DNA of 64,000 nt. It comes from Denitromonas sp. Lineage in GTDB: Bacteria > Pseudomonadota > Gammaproteobacteria > Burkholderiales > Rhodocyclaceae. Each line of letters starts with the position of its first letter. The stretch's first letter is position 1. Below are positions 46,358-54,412 of the stretch, in pieces. The DNA lies in NCBI RefSeq assembly GCF_034676725.1, contig NZ_JAUCBR010000004.1, positions 1,379,501 to 1,443,500 of the forward strand, in the 5' to 3' direction. The notes beneath the pieces were generated by a model. It did no database searches, was not told the origin of the DNA, and saw only the letters and a list, made by a program, of their open reading frames with translations. The translations under genes and the position numbers were made by a program.

Positions 46358-46867
46358 TCACACCACCGTCAACGCGCCGTTGTTGATCGTCACGGTCGGG
46401 CCGACCAGCGTGATCATCGCGCCCTTGCCGTTCTGGATGTAGATGCCGGTGTCGTTCACGATCAGCGTGGCGCCGGTGGCGCTTTTGAGCATGATGCCGC
46501 CGGTGGGGCCGGGCAGATCGGAGATGGTGACGCCGTTCTGCAGCGGGGTCTGGAAGGTGATGGCCGGCAGGCCCGGCGGGGTGGCCAGCGCCAGCGCGGG
46601 CACTTCGGCCGCACTGCCCCAGAAGCAGCCGACCCAGATGGGGTGGTCGGGGTTGCCCTGCTCGAACTCCACCCACACCCCCGAGCCGATCACCGGCAGC
46701 GCCATCATGCCGTTCTGCAGGCCGGCCAGCGGCACGCAGGGCATGGCCCAGCTGGCCGGGGCGAGGCCGGCCACGTCAGGCACCTGCACCTGGAGGCGGC
46801 CCTGCTGCATCGGGTCGATGTTGTTGAGCACCATGCCGCGGTACTTGCCGTAGTACTTCTGGGTCAT
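46358..46867 (-). CDS. Baseplate assembly protein V / VgrG OB-fold spike protein
   Basis: 169 residues. OB-fold domain (YYGKYRGMVLNNIDPMQQGRLQVQVPDV ... WVEFEQGNPDHPIWVGCFWG) followed by a C-terminal beta-spike repeat (SATGATLIVNDTGIYIQNGKGAMITLVGPTVTINNGAL). This is the gpV/gp45-type central spike, separate here from the hub protein, as in eCIS. PAAR-like tip gene follows. Confidence 0.9.
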   Translation of the reverse strand: MTQKYYGKYRGMVLNNIDPMQQGRLQVQVPDVAGLAPASWAMPCVPLAGLQNGMMALPVIGSGVWVEFEQGNPDHPIWVGCFWGSAAEVPALALATPPGLPAITFQTPLQNGVTISDLPGPTGGIMLKSATGATLIVNDTGIYIQNGKGAMITLVGPTVTINNGALTVV

Positions 46868-46901
46868 TGTTCCTCCCTCGCCTGTCGCCCGAAGGCGGCC
46901 C

Positions 46902-47027
46902 GTAGCCCGGATGGAGCGGAGCGGAATCCGGGGTCACCGGCCCGATCGGGCACTCCGCGCCGCATCGACAAACCATGCCCGACCGCGTCGCCAATCCCGG
47001 ATTCCGGCCTGCGGCCTGCATCCGGGC
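46902..47027. repeat. REP-like pair (GTAGCCCGGATGGAGCGG type)
   Basis: GTAGCCCGGATGGAGCGGAG...GAATCCGGGG at 46902-46933 faces CCCGGATTCCGGCCTGCGGCC...CATCCGGGC at 46997-47027. It occupies most of the gap between hub and spike genes. Related copies lie at 30087-30172. Confidence 0.75.
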
Positions 47028-47054
47028 GACGCGAGAAAAGGGCGCGGCCGTATC

Positions 47055-48200
47055 TCATGCCGGCACCGTCGGGGTGATGGAAATGAGGCCGTTGCGGGTG
47101 AGCGTGAAGCTCTGCTTGAACTCGCCGCGCTTGATGGTGCTGGTGACGCTGCTCACGTAGTACAGCCCGTCGTAGGCCACGCCGGCGCCGCGCACCCCCA
47201 CCAGCCGGCGGGCCCTGAGCATGCGGCCGTAGCGCAGCACGTCGAGCGAGCCGTTGCCGCTGACCGAGTCCTGCGATTTCTTGGCCTCGGCCAGGCCGGC
47301 CGAGATGGCCTGCATGGGGTTCATCTTGGCGGTGTCCTTCATCATCTTGATGTTGGCCAACGGCGTGCTGAGCACCCCCAGCGGCGGCTGCAGCGGGTTG
47401 AGGTTGGGGATCGGGATGGGGATCGGCACCCGCGTGAGCTGGTTCTGGATGAAGACGATGGGCAGCACGCCCTTGGTGGGGTCGAAGCTGAAGTTGAGCG
47501 ACTCGACATTGGTGTGGGCGTCCATGTCGATGTTGAGCGCCGGCTGCGGCGGGCCGACCTTGATCTCGGGGCCGAAGTAGGCAATGTTGGTCAGCGGCGC
47601 CTCACCCGGCTCGATGTAGAACACATGGCCCACCTCCTCGGCCAGCTGCTGGATGTAGGCCAGGTCGGTGCCCTGCTGGGCGGGAATGCGCTCGATGGGG
47701 ATGGGCACATCCGGGAAAAAGGCCGGGATCGGCAGCGGAATGATGCCGAAGGCGGCATATTTGGCGCAGATGAGCGCAAATCGCGCCTCGATCGGCATGG
47801 CCGGGTAGGGCAGGCCCGAGAAGTCGATCATGTCCATCACCTTCGTGAGGTCCTCGCCGGTGACGGTAATGCTGCCCGGCTGGCCCTGGCCGCCGGCCTG
47901 CACTTCCACATTGGTGACCACGCCGTCGAACAGCGGTTGCGGCCGCCCGCCCAGGGTGACGATGAGCACCACGCGCAGCGGCGGCGTGCCCGCCGAGGTG
48001 TTCTGCCCCACGGCGATCAGGAAAATGGTGTTCAGCTCCGACTTGCTGTTGATCTTGAAGCGCAGCTGAAAACCGCTGGCCGCGCCGGCCGAGGTGGTGG
48101 CGGTGACCGACTCGAGCGCGTCGATCATCATCGCCGGCACCGGCACGGGAATGACCGGGCCGATCAGCAGCGAGAGATGAACGGCGCTGCTACTCACCAT
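47055..48200 (-). CDS. gpD-like baseplate hub protein
   Basis: 381 residues. The layout is that of the phage late-control D/VgrG hub domain: LRFKINSKSELNTIFLIAVGQ, LRVVLIVTLGGRPQPLFDGVVTNVEV, TVTGEDLTKVMDMIDFS and C-terminal DGLYYVSSVTSTIKRGEFKQSFTLTRNG. The hub trimer forms the base of the inner tube on which the spike sits. A hydrophobic, proline-rich stretch near the middle (PLPIPAFFPDVPIPIERIP, PIPIPIPNLNPL) is unusual. It overlaps the LysM gene upstream by 11 bases. Confidence 0.85.
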   Translation of the reverse strand: MVSSSAVHLSLLIGPVIPVPVPAMMIDALESVTATTSAGAASGFQLRFKINSKSELNTIFLIAVGQNTSAGTPPLRVVLIVTLGGRPQPLFDGVVTNVEVQAGGQGQPGSITVTGEDLTKVMDMIDFSGLPYPAMPIEARFALICAKYAAFGIIPLPIPAFFPDVPIPIERIPAQQGTDLAYIQQLAEEVGHVFYIEPGEAPLTNIAYFGPEIKVGPPQPALNIDMDAHTNVESLNFSFDPTKGVLPIVFIQNQLTRVPIPIPIPNLNPLQPPLGVLSTPLANIKMMKDTAKMNPMQAISAGLAEAKKSQDSVSGNGSLDVLRYGRMLRARRLVGVRGAGVAYDGLYYVSSVTSTIKRGEFKQSFTLTRNGLISITPTVPA

Positions 48201-48552
48201 CGCCTCCCGGCACGCCTTCGGGCAGCGTAATGCGCAGGCGACGGCCGACGGTGTCGGTCAGCTCGGCCGGGCGCACCGCGCCGTTGCCGTCGCACAGGCG
48301 CCAGTATTGCTGCGGGTCGCCGAGGTATTTGGCAGCCAGGTTGTCGAGCCGGTCGCCGCTCTCGACGCGGTGCTCCTGCAAGGTCGCGAAGTTCTCGGGC
48401 GGCGGAATGAAGCGTCGGCGCACATAGGTCACCGCCTCGCCGTCGGGTCGCGTCCATTGCGCGGTGTCGAGGCCGTGGTAGCGGCTGTCCGGCGCAAAGG
48501 CCGGCGCGGTGAGGGCGTTGGCCTGCATGAAGGCCTTGAGCGGATCTGTCAT
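48190..48552 (-). CDS. LysM-domain tail protein
   Basis: 120 residues. After an N-terminal helical segment (PLKAFMQANALTAP) come the LysM features: HRVESGDRLDNLAAKYLGDPQQYWRLCDGNGAVRPAELTDTVGRRLRITLP. Small LysM proteins of this type (gp53/Afp-like) join the tube-end and the baseplate. Overlaps the tube-adaptor gene by 4 bases and the hub gene by 11. Confidence 0.88.
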   Translation of the reverse strand: MTDPLKAFMQANALTAPAFAPDSRYHGLDTAQWTRPDGEAVTYVRRRFIPPPENFATLQEHRVESGDRLDNLAAKYLGDPQQYWRLCDGNGAVRPAELTDTVGRRLRITLPEGVPGGDGE

Positions 48553-49205
48553 GGCAAACCTCCGATGCCGAGGGCGTCAAAGCCGAAGGTCGCCGCCTTC
48601 GCCGCCAGTTTTTCGCGCGATTGCAGATAGGCCATGAACAGCCCGCCGCCCTTGTGATCGAAGCCCAGATCGTCGATGGACAGCACCCGCAGGCTCAGAT
48701 TGACCTTGGCGTTGATCGGGTTGAGCGCGGGGTCGAAGGCTTCTTCGGAGATCGAAAACTCGGTCACCCGCACCGGCGCGATGCGGTTGGCGCCCCACAC
48801 AAACAACGCCAGCGCCGACTCCATGGGCGCGATCTCCAGCGTGCCGGCCGCCGCCAGCGCCTTGCCGGCGAGCAGGGCCGCCGCGCTCGGATTGACCAGC
48901 GACTCGAGCACCGCCAGCTGCGGCGCGATGCCGGCGGCGACGACGTTGGCGTGCTGGTCGGGGAATTCGAGCTGATCGGCCGCGTCGATGTCTGCCTCCA
49001 GGCGGAAGGTCTCGATCGCCGGGCCCTTGAGCCGCAGCGCCTCGGAGCGATCCGCCCCCTCACCCGCGCCTTGCACCTGCAGGCTGCGCGAGAGCTTTTC
49101 AGGGTTGTACTGCAGCGCGATCACCCGGCGCACCTGCGCCGAGGCCGGATCGACCAGCACGATGCCGCCTTTGACGATTCGGGGGGACTGGCTGTAGCCG
49201 CTCAT
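48549..49205 (-). CDS. CIS tube-end protein (Afp7-like, CIS_tube family)
   Basis: 218 residues. Pattern QYNPEKLSRSLQVQGAG and PAIETFRLEADIDAADQLEF is that of the N-terminal 'contractile injection system tube protein' family, the adaptor at the first ring of the inner tube. The C-terminal part (VTEFSISEEAFDPALNPINAKVNLSLRVLSIDDLG) is characteristic of Afp7-type proteins. ATG at 49205 (MSGYSQSPRIVKGG). It is followed by LysM and hub genes, the classical order. Confidence 0.85.
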   Translation of the reverse strand: MSGYSQSPRIVKGGIVLVDPASAQVRRVIALQYNPEKLSRSLQVQGAGEGADRSEALRLKGPAIETFRLEADIDAADQLEFPDQHANVVAAGIAPQLAVLESLVNPSAAALLAGKALAAAGTLEIAPMESALALFVWGANRIAPVRVTEFSISEEAFDPALNPINAKVNLSLRVLSIDDLGFDHKGGGLFMAYLQSREKLAAKAATFGFDALGIGGLP

Positions 49206-49213
49206 GGCATGTC

Positions 49214-50575
49214 CTAGAAGCGAAACCGCAGTGAGCCGCCGATGAAGCTGGCCGGCGGCGGGGTGCCCGGCGTGGGCGGGGTGTCGGGCGCGGTCAGCTG
49301 GCCCTGCGCGCCAAATTCGAACTCGGCCACCGGCACCTCGCGGCAAGGTGCGCCGACACGCTCGATCTCGGAATGCACATTGGCCATGGCAGCGATCACC
49401 TCGGCGTAGCGCGCCTGCGGGGCGAAGGTGCGCGACAGCTCGCTGGCCTCGGGGTCGGGTGGCGGTGGGGTCTGCACCGCCTGGATCGCGTCGCGCAGGC
49501 GGGTGCCGGCCGCCTGCAGCGCCGAGCGCGCGGCAGCCGGGTCCACCGCGCGGCACACGGTGCGCGTGGTCTGCACCGTCAGCCCGGCCGCGCCGCGGCC
49601 CTCGGTGGTCATGCTGGCGCGGGCGATGATGCGCACATGCGGCACGGCATTGACGGTGACGCTGAACGAGAATTCGCTCGGGCTGGCGTTGAGCGCAAAC
49701 ACCACCCGCTCGGCGCCGCGGAAGGGCACCGGCAGGCGCACCGCCAGCGAGGCCGGCAGGTCGATGGTGACGGCGGCCGCGCCGAGACTGAAGGCGATGG
49801 TGGTCGAGGGCAGCGACAGCCCGCCGCCCGCGGCCGGTGCCGGCGCGCCACCGGCCGGCGGCGTGGTGCCCGGTGCACGGCGCGGCCCCGGCGCCACCGG
49901 GCCCGGACGGGTGGGCGTCGGCAGGCCGAAATTGGGCGTCAGGCAGGGGTTGCCGGCCACCAGCGAGGCGAGGCTCACGCCCGGGTGACAGCCACGGTAG
50001 ATCTGCAGCAGTCGGGTGCGGCTCACCGCCTCGGGCGAACGCAGGCTGAGCCGGCACAGGGTGCCGATGTCGCAGGTGGCCTCGGCCATCGAGGCCTGGA
50101 AGGACGCGTCATCTTCCGTGCCCGGCACCGGATCACGCGAAATCGCCGGGCTGGCCGCGCTGATCGCCGGCATGGGCGCACCGGTGGCCACGCTGTGTGC
50201 GGCGCGCCGGGCCTCGCCCTCGCGCTGGGCGGTGCTCAGGTCGGCGCCACCGCCCCGGCGCTGCTGGATCGCGTGGGTCAGCTCATGCGCCAGCCGCTGC
50301 CGGCCGGCCGGCGCGTGCGGCGCATACCCCTCCGGCCCGAACACGATGTGCCGCCCCACGGTGTAGGCCCGCGCCGACAAGGCCTCGGCGGACTGGACCG
50401 CAGCGGCGTCGGTGTGCAGGCGGATATCACCCAGATCGGTGCCGAAGCGCTGCTCCATGGCCGCCCGGGTGAGCGCATCGAGCGGCCGCCCGGCGCGGCG
50501 CAGCACGTCGGCGGCGACAGCCGGTACGGCCGCGTGGCCGGCGCGTCGCACCCGGGTGTGGGCCGGCGCGCTCAT
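49214..50575 (-). CDS. DUF4157 (eCIS-core) protein A
   Basis: 453 residues. DUF4157 domain at residues about 20-110 with the zinc-protease-like HELTH (97-101) and the RLHTDAAAVQSAEALSARAYTVGRHIVFG pattern. The rest is unlike the two neighbours: a proline-rich linker (residues about 195-240) and a beta-rich domain (GLSLPSTTIAFSLGAAAVTIDLP... VRIIARASMTTE) ending SLRFRF. DUF4157 proteins are the usual cargo of eCIS particles, and the unlike C-terminus is the likely effector or tip-binding part. Only 9 bases separate it from the tube-end gene. Confidence 0.8.
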   Translation of the reverse strand: MSAPAHTRVRRAGHAAVPAVAADVLRRAGRPLDALTRAAMEQRFGTDLGDIRLHTDAAAVQSAEALSARAYTVGRHIVFGPEGYAPHAPAGRQRLAHELTHAIQQRRGGGADLSTAQREGEARRAAHSVATGAPMPAISAASPAISRDPVPGTEDDASFQASMAEATCDIGTLCRLSLRSPEAVSRTRLLQIYRGCHPGVSLASLVAGNPCLTPNFGLPTPTRPGPVAPGPRRAPGTTPPAGGAPAPAAGGGLSLPSTTIAFSLGAAAVTIDLPASLAVRLPVPFRGAERVVFALNASPSEFSFSVTVNAVPHVRIIARASMTTEGRGAAGLTVQTTRTVCRAVDPAAARSALQAAGTRLRDAIQAVQTPPPPDPEASELSRTFAPQARYAEVIAAMANVHSEIERVGAPCREVPVAEFEFGAQGQLTAPDTPPTPGTPPPASFIGGSLRFRF

Positions 50576-52158
50576 CGCCCCCTCCGTCGGCCACGGCCAC
50601 CCCGTGCGCGCGGCACGGTAATCGTCACCGCCGGGAGCCCGCCGGCGATGGCCGTCTCCCAGGTCGATTGCTGGCCGGCGTTGCAGCCGTGATTGGTCTG
50701 GCGGTCGTAGAGCCGCTGCTGGCGCGACAGCGTGGTCCGCGCGGCGCGCAGCAAGGCGTCGAAATTGGGCGCGGTAGCCAGCATGCCGTTGGCCTTGCGG
50801 GCCATGGCGCAGGTGAGATTGAAGTGGCCCTGCTCATGGGCCAGCAGACGGGCCGACTCGACGCCGGCGCGGTCGCTGCAGTCGCGTGCCACCACGGTGG
50901 CGCATTCGGCGCGCGAGGTGGCCTGGTCGCCGCGCGCCCGCGCGCTGGCCGGGCATGTGCGGCTGGCCGCGCTGCTCATGCCGAAGGTGCCACCGACCCG
51001 CCCTGCCCGCGCCTCGCGGTCGAAAAAGGCCTGGCAACTGGCCACGGTGCGATTGCAGCCGTTGTGCGCCGGGTCCGACGCGTTGGCGAACTCCGGCTTG
51101 ACCCAGGATCGGCCCGGTGTGAAGAAGGCCTGCACGCCGCGCGTGTTCGGCTGGGTATAGGGGGCGCAGCGGCTCAGCGCGGTGTTGATGGCGCGCTCGC
51201 GCAGCCCGGACGCGGTCATGGCCCCGAAGCGGCTGCGCCGTGGCGCGGTCCCGCTGAAGTCGGCCCAGGTAAGGGCGGTGGCCGGATCGCACTCGGCCGG
51301 ATCGGGCGCTGCGGTGGCCAGGCAGGCGCGTTCGGCCTCGACAGCGTCGCGCTCGACGCCCATCGGCAAGGGCGCCCCCTCGAGCGAACTGTCGAAGGGC
51401 GCGGCGAAGCGTTCACTGATCGGGCCGCCGATGCCGCCGGCAGCATGGGCCTCGGCCGGTTCCTCGTCCATGGGCTCCGGGGCGCGCGGTTCTTCGTCCT
51501 CCGGCCGGTTGCTGCGTGTTTCCGGCTCGGGCGCGGCGGCGCTGCGCTGCAGGGTGCCGCTTTGCTGCACCACATGGGCCAACTCGTGCGCGAGCAAACC
51601 CTGCCCAGCCGCCGTGTCCGGCGCGTAGCGGCCGGTGGCGAACACCAGATGATGGCCAACGGTGTATGCGTGGGCCGACACCTCACGGGCCGAGGCGGCG
51701 GCCGCGCTGTCGCGATGTACGCGGACGCGACTGAAGTCGTGACCGAAGCGCGGCTCGAAGAAGGCGCGAGCACTCGGGGCCAGCGGTTCGCCGCTGCGGC
51801 CGAGGGTGCGATCCACACTGGCCGGGACAGCACCGGCACGGGCGCTGGCCGTCTGGCCACGCCGGGTAAGCCGGGGCGTGCCGGTGCGCGAGATGGCGCC
51901 CTCGACAGCGCCCATGCGCATCACCTGGTCGGCGGCGCGATCGGCCTCATGCTCCAGCGGGTCGTGGCTGGCGCCGATGCTGAGCCGCGCCTGCAAGCCG
52001 ACGGCCTCGCGCTGCTTGCAGGCCTCGCATTCGCCGTCTGCGGCGCTGGTGCTGTTGCCGCAGGCGCACTTGCGCTGCAGGAAAGGCGCCGAATGTGAAG
52101 CCGAAGTCGTCGTTGCCGCCGGCCGGGCCGTTTTGAGGGGGGCGAGTGATGTCGTCAT
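50572..52158 (-). CDS. DUF4157 (eCIS-core) protein B with a DUF922-like C-terminal metalloprotease domain
   Basis: 528 residues. An N-terminal cysteine-rich head (KCACGN...GECEACKQR, residues about 30-49) precedes DUF4157 with HELAH (191-195). An acidic linker (about 215-255) leads to a C-terminal domain with a second HExxH, HEQGHF (441-446), plus the blocks LTWADFSGT near 300 and RQTNHGCNAGQQSTWE near 487-502, which I take for DUF922, a putative zinc protease family. Two metalloprotease-like sites in one protein suggest a processing domain followed by a toxin. ATG 52158; overlaps neighbours by 4 bases. Confidence 0.8.
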   Translation of the reverse strand: MTTSLAPLKTARPAATTTSASHSAPFLQRKCACGNSTSAADGECEACKQREAVGLQARLSIGASHDPLEHEADRAADQVMRMGAVEGAISRTGTPRLTRRGQTASARAGAVPASVDRTLGRSGEPLAPSARAFFEPRFGHDFSRVRVHRDSAAAASAREVSAHAYTVGHHLVFATGRYAPDTAAGQGLLAHELAHVVQQSGTLQRSAAAPEPETRSNRPEDEEPRAPEPMDEEPAEAHAAGGIGGPISERFAAPFDSSLEGAPLPMGVERDAVEAERACLATAAPDPAECDPATALTWADFSGTAPRRSRFGAMTASGLRERAINTALSRCAPYTQPNTRGVQAFFTPGRSWVKPEFANASDPAHNGCNRTVASCQAFFDREARAGRVGGTFGMSSAASRTCPASARARGDQATSRAECATVVARDCSDRAGVESARLLAHEQGHFNLTCAMARKANGMLATAPNFDALLRAARTTLSRQQRLYDRQTNHGCNAGQQSTWETAIAGGLPAVTITVPRARGGRGRRRGR

Positions 52159-54161
52159 AGCTGTCCCATGCCGCCCCGTGTTTTGGCCAGATCGAGCACG
52201 AAGGCGTCGAGTCCGGCGATGGCGGGTTCCTCGTCGAGCAACGCGCCGAGCACCACGGGCAGCTGCGCGCCGACCGGCTGCTTGCGGAAGCTGCGCCAGT
52301 CGGGGATGGCCACCTCGATGCGCTTGTCCGGCTTGTCTAGCACGAAGCGCCGCCCGAGCACCACTTTCTTGTCGTGGATGCCCGTGCTCAGGCGCGTGAA
52401 GGCATCGACCAGCACTTGCAGCCGTGCCAGCGCGACGGCGTCGGGCTGGCCGAAATCGGTCTCCTTGCCCAGCGTGGTCAGCGCCGTGACCACCTGCTGC
52501 GACAGCGCGGGAAAGAGCGACCACCCGCTCGACCCGCCCTGCACCGACTGGACTTCCGTCAGCAGCACGCCGAGACGCTCGCCGGCCTGGGCGATCGCCT
52601 CTTCGGCCAGCGCCACGCTCAGGCGCGCCCGGCGGCGGCCGAGCACGGGCCGGACGGCGAGTTTGCCGGAGAACTGTTCGGAGTCCTCCAGCGCCGCCTC
52701 GGCGCCCGGCAGCGCATTGCCGCCGTCTTCGGCCACCACGCCGCGAAAGGCGAACTGCACCAGGCTGTCGGGGTTCTGCAGCGCCAGCGGCGACAGATCC
52801 ACATCGAGTTGCTTCGAGCCTGCGCCCAGGAACTGGAACAGGCGCTCGTTGGTGTAGATGTCGACAATGCCCGGCTGCACCACGTGGTGGATGGCCTCGT
52901 GCGCCATGACCGCAGTGAGCCGGGTGGCAAAGCCCGCGTCGGAGGCGGCCTGGGCGGCCTCGGTGGCTGAAGCATCGGGCACCTGGCGGACGCCTTCGGT
53001 GCTGCCCACTTCGCCCTCGGTGCGATAGACCGTGGACACCTCGGGCGGATTGAGCATCTGGCTGGCTGACTTGCTCTGGACGCACACCACGATATGGCCC
53101 CGGCCGTAGTGGGCGGTGGCGCCGGTGGCGCACAGGTCGGTGCTGTTGCCCGGGTCGCAATGCACCGTGCCCGAGCCGGGCGGGTCGGACACCGTGCTCT
53201 GCCCCAGAAAGCTGGCCGCGGCGCGGTAGCGGTCGGCGGTCGCGGCCACGGTTTTGGGGGTGTTGCTGCCCGCGCCGAAGGTGTTCTCGAACTGCCGCTC
53301 GATGCCCGGGGTGGGGTTGGCCAGCAGGTCGGCGGCGCGTTCGAACACGCCCTGGGCCTTGCGGCGTGCGGCATCGATGCGGGTGACCTGGTCGGCGGAG
53401 CAGGCGCAGGCCGGGCACACGGCGCTGGCTGGCACCGGCGGCGCCGCGCTCGGCGCGGTGGGCGGCATGCCGGGGATGCGGCCGGGCGGCAGCGCCGGCG
53501 TGCCGCCGGGGACCCCCGGCACACCGCTGGGCACCGGCGAGGGCGCTGGCGCGCGGCGCAGCACGGCCGCCCCGCCACGCTGCTGGACGACATGGGTCAG
53601 TTCGTGGGCCATCAGCTGCCGCCCGGCGGGGGTGTCAGGCGCGTAGTGACCGTCGGCAAAGGCGACATGGCGGCCCACCGTGTAGGCCCGCGCGCCCACC
53701 GCCTGCGCCGAGGCGTGGGCCTGCGCGCCGGTGTGGATGCGGACATCACCGAAGTCGCGGCCAAAACGCGGCTCGAAGACACGCCGCAGCGACGGGGCCA
53801 GCGGGCGGCCGGGCGCGGCGAGGGTCCGGTGCACCGCCGGCGGCGCAGCGCCCTCGCCGGCGGGCGCACTCGCCCGGCGCTGGATGCGCGGTGTCGCCAG
53901 CTCACGGGTGGCCGGCCGGTCGTGCCCGGGGTGCGGGCGCATCACCTCGGCGGCCACACGGTCGGCCTCGGCTTCGAGTGGATCGTCGCTGCGGCCGATG
54001 GCGAGCTTGCGTTGCAGGCCAAGCGCCTGCTGGCGGGTGCAGTCGTCGCACGCACCGCCCAGCGGCCCCGCGGCCGCGCCGCAGGCGCACTGGCGCTGCA
54101 GCACGCCGCTGTTATCGGGTGTCGCCGAGGGCGTTGCCTGGCGCGCGGCGGTGTGGCTCAT
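52155..54161 (-). CDS. DUF4157 (eCIS-core) protein C with a second HExxH
   Basis: 668 residues. Same head as protein B (LQRQCACG...GACDDCTRQQ, residues about 21-45), DUF4157 with HELTH (186-190), a Pro/Ala linker (about 200-250), and a C-terminal domain with CPACAC near 254-259 and a second HExxH, HEAIHH (421-426). The remaining C-terminus is mixed helix/beta without recognisable family. Likely an injected effector. It starts the trio and overlaps the small conserved protein by 4 bases. Confidence 0.8.
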   Translation of the reverse strand: MSHTAARQATPSATPDNSGVLQRQCACGAAAGPLGGACDDCTRQQALGLQRKLAIGRSDDPLEAEADRVAAEVMRPHPGHDRPATRELATPRIQRRASAPAGEGAAPPAVHRTLAAPGRPLAPSLRRVFEPRFGRDFGDVRIHTGAQAHASAQAVGARAYTVGRHVAFADGHYAPDTPAGRQLMAHELTHVVQQRGGAAVLRRAPAPSPVPSGVPGVPGGTPALPPGRIPGMPPTAPSAAPPVPASAVCPACACSADQVTRIDAARRKAQGVFERAADLLANPTPGIERQFENTFGAGSNTPKTVAATADRYRAAASFLGQSTVSDPPGSGTVHCDPGNSTDLCATGATAHYGRGHIVVCVQSKSASQMLNPPEVSTVYRTEGEVGSTEGVRQVPDASATEAAQAASDAGFATRLTAVMAHEAIHHVVQPGIVDIYTNERLFQFLGAGSKQLDVDLSPLALQNPDSLVQFAFRGVVAEDGGNALPGAEAALEDSEQFSGKLAVRPVLGRRRARLSVALAEEAIAQAGERLGVLLTEVQSVQGGSSGWSLFPALSQQVVTALTTLGKETDFGQPDAVALARLQVLVDAFTRLSTGIHDKKVVLGRRFVLDKPDKRIEVAIPDWRSFRKQPVGAQLPVVLGALLDEEPAIAGLDAFVLDLAKTRGGMGQL

Positions 54162-54412
54162 GGCTTGACCCCCCGCGCGATACCGCCGGCGATGGCCTGC
54201 CCCATGGCGTGGCCGTTGCCGCCCTGGGCCACGGGGACGGCCCCCGCACGAATCCGGGGGCGATCCCCGCCGCCGGTCAAGGCACCGAGCGCACCCGGCT
54301 GGGCCAGCAGACGCTGCAACTCGGCCTGCACGCCGGCGGCGACGGCATCGGCGTCATGTCGGTCGATGCCGGTGAGCACCAGGCGGTCGATATGGAGGAC
54401 CAGGCGCGTCAT
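54158..54412 (-). CDS. Small conserved eCIS-cluster protein
   Basis: 84 residues. The head TRLVLHIDRLVLTGIDRHDADAVAAGVQAELQRLL is an amphipathic strand-helix unit, followed by a flexible Gly/Ala-rich tail. No assigned function. The strand resembles VHVHIGRIEVTAV near the end of the Pro/Ala-rich protein in this cluster. I take the ATG at 54412 over a GTG two codons before it, because the ATG overlaps the ATPase stop in the usual way. Confidence 0.6.
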   Translation of the reverse strand: MTRLVLHIDRLVLTGIDRHDADAVAAGVQAELQRLLAQPGALGALTGGGDRPRIRAGAVPVAQGGNGHAMGQAIAGGIARGVKP

